Source: RBG-16-66-20 sp035499575
Lineage (GTDB): Bacteria > Pseudomonadota > Gammaproteobacteria > Burkholderiales > SG8-39
Length of the DNA: 8,042 nucleotides
Assembly: GCA_035499575.1 (NCBI GenBank)
Contig: DATJYN010000014.1
Location: 1-8,042 of the forward strand
Direction: 5' to 3'
Positions 1 through 6,387 of this stretch are shown here, piece by piece (position 1 is the stretch's first letter; every line of letters begins with the position of its first letter). The notes under the pieces were generated by a model. The model saw nothing but the letters and a program-made list of their open reading frames with translations. It was not told the origin of the DNA and did no database searches. The position numbers were made by a program, and so were the translations under genes.

Positions 1-769
1 CCACCAGCTTCTTCACGCCGGCGCTCTTGCACAGGCGCACGGCCTCCTGCCAGGTGGAGTGGCCCCAGCCGACGTAGGACTTCGCGTATTCCTCGTCGGT
101 GTACATGCAATCGTAGATCACGATGTCGGCGCCCTGGATCAGGCCGAGTACGTTGCGGTCCGGCGTGCCGGGCACATGCTCCGTGTCCGTGACGTAGCAA
201 ACCGACTTGCCGCCATGCTCGATGCGATAGCCGGTCGCGCCGTCCGGATGGTTCAGCACGGCGGTGCGCACGGTGATGTCCGGCGCCAGCGGCAACGACG
301 CTCCGCCCTTGAAGTCCCGGTACTCGATCTTCGCCTTGAACACTTCCGGGGGCACGGGGAACAGCGGCGCCATCATGAATTCGCGCAGTACGCGGTGAAG
401 GCTCAAGTCCGCGCCCAGGTGCCCCGCCCAGAAACGGAAGCCGTTCTGCGGCTGGAAGAACGGCTTGAAGAAAGGCAGCCCGCAGACATGGTCAAAATGT
501 GTGTGGGTGAAAAGGATGTCCGCGTCCAGCGGGGCCTCGGCGATCAGCCGGTTGCCGAGGTAGCGGATGCCGGTGCCGGCATCGAGCAGCAGTAGCCGGC
601 CGCCGCAGCGTACCTCGATCGAGGAAGTATTGCCGCCGTAGCGAGCCGTCGAAGGCCCGGGGGCGGCGATACTGCCCCGCACCCCCCAGAACCGCACCAG
701 GAACTCGTCCCCCGCAGTTTTCCCCGCGCTCACGGTTGCTACTGTGGCACGAACCCGGGCGGCTTGCAC
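1..769 (-). CDS. MBL-fold metallo-hydrolase (RNase Z / cyclic phosphodiesterase-like), 3' end outside window
   Basis: About 256 residues are visible in the minus frame. After a short leader comes an N-terminal strand with FWGVRGSIAAPGPSTARYGG, then LLLLDAGTGIRYLG, then the metal-binding motif HTHFDH (about residues 89-94). Further on are a histidine in LNHPDG (about 174), an aspartate in CYVTDTEH (about 195) and a GHSTW motif. This order is that of metallo-beta-lactamase-fold hydrolases of the RNase Z / PhnP / cyclic phosphodiesterase type. The protein should be a soluble di-metal enzyme hydrolysing a phosphodiester, but the substrate cannot be read from sequence. No in-frame ATG fits the start. 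GTG at 769 has a GGAGG-like element 7 nt upstream and was chosen. GTG at 733 would start nearer the conserved fold but lacks a ribosome site. The gene is divergent from the ABC gene with only 14 bp between starts, which suggests shared control. Confidence 0.85.
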   Translation of the reverse strand, partial: MQAARVRATVATVSAGKTAGDEFLVRFWGVRGSIAAPGPSTARYGGNTSSIEVRCGGRLLLLDAGTGIRYLGNRLIAEAPLDADILFTHTHFDHVCGLPFFKPFFQPQNGFRFWAGHLGADLSLHRVLREFMMAPLFPVPPEVFKAKIEYRDFKGGASLPLAPDITVRTAVLNHPDGATGYRIEHGGKSVCYVTDTEHVPGTPDRNVLGLIQGADIVIYDCMYTDEEYAKSYVGWGHSTWQEAVRLCKSAGVKKLV

Positions 770-775
770 TATGAT
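770..775 (+). promoter_or_regulatory. Candidate -10 element of the ABC gene, near-leaderless
   Basis: TATGAT lies 8 nt before the ATG at 784. The bases between are CCCTCCCC, which have no Shine-Dalgarno match. If used, transcription would begin about 1-2 nt before the start codon. No good -35 hexamer is present at 16-18 bp; TGGCAC at 745-750 is 19 bp away and weak. The same bases on the other strand lie between the ribosome site and GTG start of the divergent MBL gene. Confidence 0.4.
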
Positions 776-783
776 CCCTCCCC

Positions 784-3504
784 ATGGAACGGTCTTTGTT
801 CGGCTTCATCCTGCGCTACAGCAAGCGCGAGCAGTTGATGATCTTGCCGCTGGTCATTGCTTCGATGCTGATCTATTTCTCGATGCTCGACCTGCCGAAG
901 GCGATCATCAACGAGGCGATCGGCGGCAAGCGCTTCCCGACCGAGGAGAGCGCGGTAGCCTTCCTCAAGGTACACCTCACGCTGCCGCATTTCCTCGGCG
1001 GCGAGACGCTGCACGTCTTCGACGGCTTCCCGCTGCACCAGCTGCCCTACCTTTTCGCGCTGACCTTCGCCTACCTGGCGCTGATCGTGGTGAACGGAGG
1101 CCTGAAGTTCCAGATCAACACCATGAAGGGCTGGCTCGGCGAGCGCATGCTGCGGCGCCTGCGCTACACGCTGTTCGACCATATCTTGCGTTTCCCGCTG
1201 GTGCGCTTCAGGCGCACCAAATCCGCCGAGCTCGCGACCATGATCAAGGACGAGGTCGAGCCGCTCGGCGGCTTCGTCGGCGAGTCGTTGATCTCGCCGC
1301 TGTTCTACACGCTCGAGGCGGGAACGGCGCTGGTCTTCATTTTCGTCCAGCATTTCTACCTGGGTTTCATCGCACTGATCGTGGTGGGCTCCCAGGCATT
1401 CGTGATCCCGAGGCTCCGGCGCCGGCTGCTGACGCTCTCGAGGGAACGCCAACTCACCGCGCGCCAGCTGTCGGGCCGGATCGCGGAGGTCGCCGATGGC
1501 GCGACCGAGGTGCACGCCAACGATACTTCAAACCACGAGCGCGCGGAGATCTCATCGCGCCTGGGGCGGATGTTCACGATCCGGTTCGAGTTGTACCAGC
1601 GCAAATTCCTGATCAAGTTCCTGAACAATTTCATGTCGCAGCTGGGGCCCTTCCTGTTCTACCTGCTGGGCGGCGTGCTGGTGATCAAAGGCCACCTCGA
1701 CATCGGCACTCTGGTGGCCGTGATCGCGGCATACAAGGATCTGCCTAGCCCGATCAAGGAACTGATCGACTGGGACCAGATGCGGCTCGACGTGCAGATC
1801 AAGTACACGCAGGTAGTGGAGCAGTTCACTGTCGAGGACATGACGCCGCCCGAGCAGCAGGCGCCGATCGCGTCGCCGCAATTGCCGGGATCGGGCAACG
1901 TGCGGGTATCGGGCCTGATGCTCTCGGGTGAAGCGGGCACCAAGCTCATCGATGGCGTCAGCTTCGAGGTGGGCCTCGATCAGCATGTTGCAATCCTGGG
2001 TTCGCACGCGGCGGGCACCGGCGAACTGACGCAGATGCTGGCGCGCTTGATCGTCCCGAGCAGCGGCCGCGTCGAAGTCGGCGGCGTCGATATCACGAAA
2101 GCGCTGGAAGCGGTGACCGGCCGGGCGCTCGGCTACGTGGGTCCTTCCGCCTACCTGTTTCCGACCAGCGTGCGCGACAACCTGCTGTACGGGCTGCGGC
2201 ACTATCCGATTCGAGAACCGGCCTACGAGGGCGCGGCGCTGAAGGAACACGTGTTCCAGATGAAGGAGGCGGAGCGCACGGACAGCACCCTGCTCGATTT
2301 CAATGCGGACTGGACCGACTACGCCGCTGCGGGCGCGACGGGACCCGAGGACATTGATGCGCGCATCGTCGAAATCCTGAAGGTCGTGGAGCTGGAGGAG
2401 ACCATTTTCGAGCTCGGCCTGCGCAGCTCGGTGGATCCGGCGCAGCACCGTGGACTGGCCGAAAACGTGCTGCGCGCGCGCGCAGCGGTGCGCGCGCGGC
2501 TTGCGGCGCCCGGCATGCAGGGGATGGTGGAGCAGTTCGATGCCGGCAAGTACAACCGGAACGCCACGCTGGCCGAGAACCTGCTGTTCGGAACGCCGAT
2601 CGGCAAGAAAATCTTCGACATCGAGAACCTGGCGAGCAACGCCTATGTGCGCAGCGTGCTGCGCGAAAAGGGGCTTACCGACGACCTGCTCAAGATGGGC
2701 CACAAGCTCGCCGAAACCATGGTCGAGCTGTTTAGCGGCCTGCCGCCGGGCCACGAGTTCTTCGAGCGCTTCAGCTTCATCAAGCAGGACGACCTGCCGG
2801 AAGTGAAGGCGGTGCTCGCACGGGTCGCCGAGGCGGGCTTGCAGGGCATCGAGGCGGCGGACCGCGACCTGCTGCTCGCGCTGCCGTTCAAGATGATCAC
2901 GGCGCGGCACCGCCTTGGCCTGATGGATGAGGCCTTCGAGGCACGCATCCTGGAGGCGCGCCGCAGCTTTGCCGAAAAGCTGCCGGCGGCAATGCGCGCC
3001 GGCGTCGAGTTCTTCGATGCCGAGCGCTACAACGCTGCCGCAAGCCTGCAGGACAACATCCTGTTCGGCAAGATCGCCACGGGACAGGCGCAGGCCGCCG
3101 CCCGCATCCGCCCGATGCTGCACGAAGTGCTGCAGGAACTTCAGTTGCGCCCGCAGGTGGTGTCGATCGGACTGGGTTACCAGGTCGGCGTCGGCGGCGC
3201 GCGCCTGGCCACGGCCGACCGCCAGAAAGTGGCGATCGCGCGCGCGCTGCTGAAGCGGCCGGCAGTGCTGATTCTCGACCAGGCGGCGGCGGGCCTCGAC
3301 GCGGGCTCGCAGAACCGCATCGTCAACAACATTCTCGAGATTCGCAAGGGACGCAGCGTGTTCTGGGCGCTGCAGCGCAACGACCTCGCCGAGCGTTTCG
3401 GCCACACGCTGGTGATGGACCGCGGCCGGCTCGCCGAGCAGGGGCGCTTCGGCGACCTGAAAAACAGCGGGGGCGCGCTGCAGAAACTCCTGAGCGCCGG
3501 TTGA
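784..3504 (+). CDS. ABC-exporter-like membrane protein with catalytically degenerate nucleotide-binding domain and large insertion
   Basis: The 906-residue protein has an ABC-exporter-type membrane half (about 1-345). Hydrophobic segments lie near 17-36, 87-105, 170-208 (two), 283-302 and 306-318. A nucleotide-binding fold follows from about 370. The fold is recognisable (VAILGS at the P-loop, RQKVAIARALL after the signature, AVLILDQ at Walker B), but catalytic positions are lost. The P-loop reads GSHAAGTG, so the lysine is Thr412. The Q-loop glutamine position is Pro454. The signature LSGGQ is LATAD (808-812). The Walker B glutamate is Gln833, and the switch histidine is Gln864. Between Q-loop and signature sit about 340 residues instead of the usual 40-50, containing repeats of the Q-loop/helical segment. 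There is no frameshift, so it looks like a maintained pseudo-ATPase rather than a decaying gene. The ATG at 784 has no ribosome site. Substrate unknown. It is cotranscribed with the downstream cNMP-binding protein. Confidence 0.85.
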   Translation: MERSLFGFILRYSKREQLMILPLVIASMLIYFSMLDLPKAIINEAIGGKRFPTEESAVAFLKVHLTLPHFLGGETLHVFDGFPLHQLPYLFALTFAYLALIVVNGGLKFQINTMKGWLGERMLRRLRYTLFDHILRFPLVRFRRTKSAELATMIKDEVEPLGGFVGESLISPLFYTLEAGTALVFIFVQHFYLGFIALIVVGSQAFVIPRLRRRLLTLSRERQLTARQLSGRIAEVADGATEVHANDTSNHERAEISSRLGRMFTIRFELYQRKFLIKFLNNFMSQLGPFLFYLLGGVLVIKGHLDIGTLVAVIAAYKDLPSPIKELIDWDQMRLDVQIKYTQVVEQFTVEDMTPPEQQAPIASPQLPGSGNVRVSGLMLSGEAGTKLIDGVSFEVGLDQHVAILGSHAAGTGELTQMLARLIVPSSGRVEVGGVDITKALEAVTGRALGYVGPSAYLFPTSVRDNLLYGLRHYPIREPAYEGAALKEHVFQMKEAERTDSTLLDFNADWTDYAAAGATGPEDIDARIVEILKVVELEETIFELGLRSSVDPAQHRGLAENVLRARAAVRARLAAPGMQGMVEQFDAGKYNRNATLAENLLFGTPIGKKIFDIENLASNAYVRSVLREKGLTDDLLKMGHKLAETMVELFSGLPPGHEFFERFSFIKQDDLPEVKAVLARVAEAGLQGIEAADRDLLLALPFKMITARHRLGLMDEAFEARILEARRSFAEKLPAAMRAGVEFFDAERYNAAASLQDNILFGKIATGQAQAAARIRPMLHEVLQELQLRPQVVSIGLGYQVGVGGARLATADRQKVAIARALLKRPAVLILDQAAAGLDAGSQNRIVNNILEIRKGRSVFWALQRNDLAERFGHTLVMDRGRLAEQGRFGDLKNSGGALQKLLSAG
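2152..2193 (+). repeat. In-gene protein repeat, copy 1 (Q-loop segment)
   Basis: Residues 457-470 of the ABC-like protein read YLFPTSVRDNLLYG, the normal post-Q-loop segment of an exporter NBD. The pattern hydrophobic-x-[DE]-N-[LI]-L-[FY]-G recurs twice downstream within the insertion. Confidence 0.5.
2536..2592 (+). repeat. In-gene protein repeat, copy 2
   Basis: Residues 585-603 of the ABC-like protein read FDAGKYNRNATLAENLLFG. They match copy 3 (744-762) at FDA, YN, A, [ST]-L, [ED]-N, L-F-G. This is an internal duplication of an NBD helical-subdomain segment, seen at protein level; the DNA copies are diverged. Confidence 0.7.
3013..3069 (+). repeat. In-gene protein repeat, copy 3
   Basis: Residues 744-762 read FDAERYNAAASLQDNILFG, the partner of copy 2 with a period of 159 residues. 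From here the protein runs into the second half of a normal NBD, so this copy occupies the place of a Q-loop segment directly before the signature region. Confidence 0.7.
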
Positions 3505-3515
3505 GGAGATGAACC

Positions 3516-3971
3516 ATGAGTCTTGAACAGGAATTCGAGCTGATCCGCAGGGTGCCGATCTTCAGCACCACCGATCCGTCGATGCAGAAGCTGCTCGCGT
3601 TCAGCAGCGATCGCCTGACCTACGAGGAAGGCCAGCTGATGTTCAGCGCCGGCGACCCGCCGGACAGCGCCTACATCGTGATGGAGGGTGAGGTGGACAT
3701 CACCGTACCCACGCCGAAGGGTCCGCTGCTGGTGAATACGCTGGTGCGCAACGACGTCATCGGCGAGATCGGCATTTTCGGCGATGTGCCTCGAACTGCA
3801 ACGGCGACCGCGCGTACGCGCGTGGAAGTCCTGCGCATCTCACGCGACGTGTTCGTCAATGTGATCCGTAGCAACCCCGACGCGGCCATCGCGTTGGTGC
3901 GCATCCTCGCCGACCGCCTCGCCAAGACCACGGCACAGCTGCGCCGCATGGCGGCCGAGGGCAGCCGGTAG
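3516..3971 (+). CDS. Stand-alone cyclic nucleotide-binding domain protein
   Basis: The 151-residue protein is a CRP-type cyclic-nucleotide-binding domain (cNMP_binding family) without the C-terminal helix-turn-helix of CRP/FNR regulators. The beta-roll covers about 15-110. The phosphate-binding cassette at 82-95 reads IGEIGIFGDVPRTA and keeps the conserved Gly83-Glu84 and Arg93 that hold the ribose and cyclic phosphate in CRP. Thr94 follows the arginine. A C-terminal helix (about 120-148, LVRILADRLAKTTAQLRRM) resembles the CRP dimerisation helix. There is no membrane segment or signal peptide. A GAGGAG ribosome site at 3503-3508 overlaps the ABC stop codon, and the gap between the genes is 11 nt, so the two are almost certainly cotranscribed. 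Lacking a DNA-binding domain, it probably acts through protein contact, and the ABC protein is the obvious candidate partner (inference). Confidence 0.9.
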   Translation: MSLEQEFELIRRVPIFSTTDPSMQKLLAFSSDRLTYEEGQLMFSAGDPPDSAYIVMEGEVDITVPTPKGPLLVNTLVRNDVIGEIGIFGDVPRTATATARTRVEVLRISRDVFVNVIRSNPDAAIALVRILADRLAKTTAQLRRMAAEGSR

Positions 3972-4003
3972 GGTCTACGCCTTGCCGGTAGGGTCTACGC
4001 CTT
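3964..4003. repeat. Perfect 20-bp tandem direct repeat at the convergent junction
   Basis: The unit GCCGGTAGGGTCTACGCCTT occurs at 3964-3983 and again, without a spacer, at 3984-4003. Each unit holds a TAG on the plus strand and a TAG on the minus strand. The CNBD gene stops in the first copy and the convergent oxygenase gene stops in the second. Each copy contains a small GTAG-GGT-CTAC inverted repeat. No U-tract or strong terminator hairpin is present between the two genes. Confidence 0.95.
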
Positions 4004-4627
4004 CATGGTGCCGGTGTAGCGGTCCATTATCAGGTTGAAGCTGATCGAGACGCGGAGCTCCTCGGACAGGTTCGGGTGCACGTAGTGCTGCACCGGCGAA
4101 GGCCACATCAGGAGCGTGCCGGCGCTCGGGTGCACCGTGTGCGCGGCGCGTGCATCGGGTTCTGAGCCGACCGTGATCATGTTGGCGCCGGTGCGCGGAT
4201 CGTAGAAGGAGATGCAAGCCGGCCTTGCCCTGGGATCGTCGACGCTCGCCGGGGCGGGCGGCACGCGCACGTAGTACGTTCCGCTCAGGTAGGACCGCGG
4301 ATGCGTATGCGGCGCATGGTGGTCGCCGTACCGGTTGGTGCTGCACCAGGCGAAGAGCGTCCAGGACAGCTTCCGCTCGATGCCGGCATGGCTCAGGAAG
4401 GAAAGGGCGGTCTGGTTGATCTGCTTTTCCAGCCAGCGCACGGCCGGGTTCTCGCTGGAGAAGAAGTTCTGTTCCTGATAGCGCGCGGTGTAGTCGGCCT
4501 CGCGCGCTTCCTGCTCCGCGATGTGCGCGGCCAGGCCCTCGGTAGGCTGCTCGAAGCCGGGCAGCCGGCGCTTCACCAGCATGGTCGGCCATAGCCCGTT
4601 GAACGCCATGCGCGGCGCGGCGCTCAT
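3995..4627 (-). CDS. Putative 2OG-Fe(II) oxygenase (TIGR02466-like / 2OG-FeII_Oxy_5)
   Basis: The 210-residue soluble protein has the double-stranded beta-helix signature of the TIGR02466-type putative 2-oxoglutarate/Fe(II) oxygenases. It shows APHTHPRSYLSGTYYVRVP (His107 and His109), then SFYDPR, then TLLMWPSPVQHYVHPN (His181) and LRVSISFN (Arg192, expected to bind 2-oxoglutarate). His107/His109 and His181 are the probable iron ligands. Substrate is unknown; the family has been assigned from sequence, and peptide or small-molecule hydroxylation is only the general expectation. It is the last gene of the minus-strand unit. Its ATG overlaps the stop of the upstream paralogue (ATGA, 4627-4624), indicating translational coupling. 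It shares with that paralogue an LWPT start segment, a DPR segment and a [LR]VxxxxN/E end, so the pair arose by tandem duplication. Its stop lies inside the 20-bp tandem repeat. Confidence 0.8.
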   Translation of the reverse strand: MSAAPRMAFNGLWPTMLVKRRLPGFEQPTEGLAAHIAEQEAREADYTARYQEQNFFSSENPAVRWLEKQINQTALSFLSHAGIERKLSWTLFAWCSTNRYGDHHAPHTHPRSYLSGTYYVRVPPAPASVDDPRARPACISFYDPRTGANMITVGSEPDARAAHTVHPSAGTLLMWPSPVQHYVHPNLSEELRVSISFNLIMDRYTGTMKA

Positions 4628-5214
4628 CGGTCAAGCTCGATGCGCAACGCGACCCGCAGCCACGGCGCGCGGGCGAGATGCACGCGGCTGTGGTGGCGCA
4701 GGTAGCCCGGCCACAGCATCAGCATGCCGGCGACGGGAGCCACGGTGCGCGTCTCGTTGAAGTTCGGATCGCCCTCGAGAGCGAGCGCGTTGAAGCCGAT
4801 GCGCGGGTCGAGCAGCGACACGTGGCTCGCGGCGCAATCGCTGCGCAGGTGGCCGAGCTCCGGCGCCGCGGGCGCGTTGACGAAGTACAGGCCGGCGAGG
4901 TACGCGCCGGGGTCGTTGCCGAGCTCGCGGTATTGGCCGAAGCCGAGCGCTTCCAGGCGCCCGTCTAGCCGCCACCGCGGCTCCGGCTGCACCTTCATGC
5001 GTTCGAACCATTGGCCGACTGCCGCCGCGATTTCGGCGCGCAGCCAGGCTGCCGCGGGATGGTCGACCGCGAACAGGTTGCCGGCGATCCCGGGGGGCGC
5101 GGCGAGATTGGCCAGCGCCCGATTCTGCTTCTCGGCTCCGGGCAGCTGCATCTGGCCGACCCAGGTCGGCCAGAGAGGGATGATCTCGTCTCGGGCGGGT
5201 TCGCTCATCGCCAT
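4624..5214 (-). CDS. Degenerate 2OG-Fe(II) oxygenase paralogue, probably lacking a complete iron site
   Basis: The 196-residue protein aligns with the following gene. Both have an N-terminal LWPT segment, a [YF]L[AS]G-[LT]-Y[FY]V strand, a DPR segment, an ML(L)MWP turn and LRV near the end. Where the paralogue has HTHPRSYLSG, this one has GNDPGAYLAG (Gly99, Asp101), so both proximal histidines are gone. The distal histidine (His174 or His175) and the terminal arginine (Arg187) remain. It may therefore be non-catalytic, use a different metal set, or act as a partner of the intact enzyme. The start at 5214 overlaps the cyclase stop as TGATG; an alternative ATG at 5208 is in frame. Neither has a clear ribosome site, so coupling to the cyclase is likely. 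Family membership rests mainly on the comparison with its neighbour. Confidence 0.75.
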   Translation of the reverse strand: MAMSEPARDEIIPLWPTWVGQMQLPGAEKQNRALANLAAPPGIAGNLFAVDHPAAAWLRAEIAAAVGQWFERMKVQPEPRWRLDGRLEALGFGQYRELGNDPGAYLAGLYFVNAPAAPELGHLRSDCAASHVSLLDPRIGFNALALEGDPNFNETRTVAPVAGMLMLWPGYLRHHSRVHLARAPWLRVALRIELDR

Positions 5215-6377
5215 CAGGGCAGCGCGAACACTTCCTCGGGCTCCGCGACGCCGCGCAGCGCGAATTTTCCCAGGCTGGGGCAGGGCGCGCCGAATTCCGC
5301 CGCCATCGTGCGGGAGAGCACGACGTCCTGCCCGGTTTCCTTGCACAGCGATTCGATGCGCGCCGCCTTGTTGGCGGCGACGCCGATGACCGAAAATTCG
5401 AGGCGCTCGGGCGTGCCGATGTTGCCGTAGTGCACGCGCCCGAGATGCAGCCCGACGCCGCAGGCAAACTCGGCCAGGCCGGCCGCGCGGCGCGCGGCAT
5501 TCGCGGCCCGCACGCGGGCGCGGGCGGCGCGCGCTGCGTCGACGGCGCGCATGCAGACCGCGCGGGCTTTTTCGCCGGTGGTGGGAAATACCGCGAGCGA
5601 GGCGTCGCCGATGAAGCGCAGGACTTCGCCGCCGTGCTCGAGCACTGCGCCGGCGGTGGCGACGAAGTAGTCGTTGAGCAACTCCAGGAAACGCTGCTCG
5701 CCGAGCGAGGCCGACAGCGGCGTCGATTCGCGCAGGTCGGAGAACCAGATCACCGCATCGATGCTCTGGCCGTCGCCGCGCTTGATCTGGCCGTCGAGCA
5801 CCTTGGCGCCCGAGATGCGGCCCAGGTAAGTTTCGAGCAGCGTCCTGGCCAGGTCGCGGCTGTTGAAGTTCTCCATGACGAGCGCGAACGGGTGCAGCAG
5901 CCGCTGGATCTCGCTGATGTCATGGTCGCTGAATCCGCCCGGCCGCTTGGTGGTCAGGCTCACCGAATTGCGCGCGCCGTCGCTGAACAATACTTCGGAC
6001 ATGACGTAGTCAGTCATGCGCTGCTCGCGCAAGTCCTTCAGCACGGGAAAGTCGAGCGGGCAGTCGCGATCCTCGAGGCGTCGCCGGATCACGCGCTCGC
6101 CTCCGCTGATGCGCGCCGCCGGGCTGGTTCGATATTGCTCGGTGCCGCGAAAGCCGTGCTCGCCGCGCTGCGAGGTGACCTGCCGGCCGTCCCAGAAAAG
6201 CGCGACGCCGGCGTATTGCGGGTGCAGCGTCCAGAAGAAGAACGCCACGCGGTCGATCGGCAAGCCGGCGGCGCGCACGCGCTCGCAGATTTCCCGCACC
6301 ACCTCCTCGCGAGTGTGCAGATGCCGGCCCTTGTGCATCAGCCAGTCGATCACCGGAGTGATGGACCATGACGTCAT
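5214..6377 (-). CDS. Class III adenylate/guanylate cyclase with N-terminal sensor-like region
   Basis: The 387-residue protein has no membrane segment. Residues 1-170 form a region I do not recognise with confidence, possibly GAF-like and therefore a sensor. Residues about 205-385 form a class III cyclase homology domain. The first metal aspartate is in FSDLR (Asp214) and the second in FIGDAS (Asp258). The catalytic Asn336 and Arg340 are in NKAARIE. GVGLHLGRVHYGNIG and the closing LGKFALRGVAEPEEVF are typical of the domain. The base-recognition lysine of the GGxxxK motif is Arg254 and the D/T position before the catalytic Asn is Ser329, so substrate choice (ATP or GTP) is open. The start at 6377 has AGGAA 7 nt upstream, overlapping the apaG stop. 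A longer open frame to 6527 would overlap apaG and is not preferred. It probably makes the cyclic nucleotide read by the nearby CNBD protein (inference). Confidence 0.88.
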   Translation of the reverse strand: MTSWSITPVIDWLMHKGRHLHTREEVVREICERVRAAGLPIDRVAFFFWTLHPQYAGVALFWDGRQVTSQRGEHGFRGTEQYRTSPAARISGGERVIRRRLEDRDCPLDFPVLKDLREQRMTDYVMSEVLFSDGARNSVSLTTKRPGGFSDHDISEIQRLLHPFALVMENFNSRDLARTLLETYLGRISGAKVLDGQIKRGDGQSIDAVIWFSDLRESTPLSASLGEQRFLELLNDYFVATAGAVLEHGGEVLRFIGDASLAVFPTTGEKARAVCMRAVDAARAARARVRAANAARRAAGLAEFACGVGLHLGRVHYGNIGTPERLEFSVIGVAANKAARIESLCKETGQDVVLSRTMAAEFGAPCPSLGKFALRGVAEPEEVFALP

Positions 6378-6387
6378 GTTGCGATTC

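Noticed and set aside
745..768. Sigma-54-like promoter (TGGCAC followed by TTGCA) before the ABC gene
   Set aside because: The GG and GC dinucleotides are 18 bp apart instead of the required 10, so the elements cannot form one sigma-54 site.
744..1748. 334-codon plus-strand frame overlapping the 5' part of the ABC gene
   Set aside because: The product is dominated by Arg, Ala, Pro and His with no recognisable domain, and the other frame encodes clear membrane segments.
2466..2505. Alternating GC run as a possible Z-DNA or structural element
   Set aside because: It encodes an Arg/Ala-rich helix in the open ABC frame and is what GC-rich codon use would produce.
1552..3405. 617-codon open frame on the minus strand inside the ABC gene
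   Set aside because: It is opposite a recognisable ABC protein in high-GC DNA, its product is low in complexity (rich in R, A, H, Q) and shows no family motif; it is a shadow frame.
784..3504. ABC gene as a decaying pseudogene
   Set aside because: No stop or frameshift in 906 codons, coherent codon use, preserved non-catalytic fold segments and an intact downstream partner argue for a functional protein.
3964..4003. Tandem repeat as a CRISPR, attachment site or terminator
   Set aside because: Only two copies with no spacer, no integrase or mobile gene nearby, and only a 4-bp stem per unit with no U-tract.
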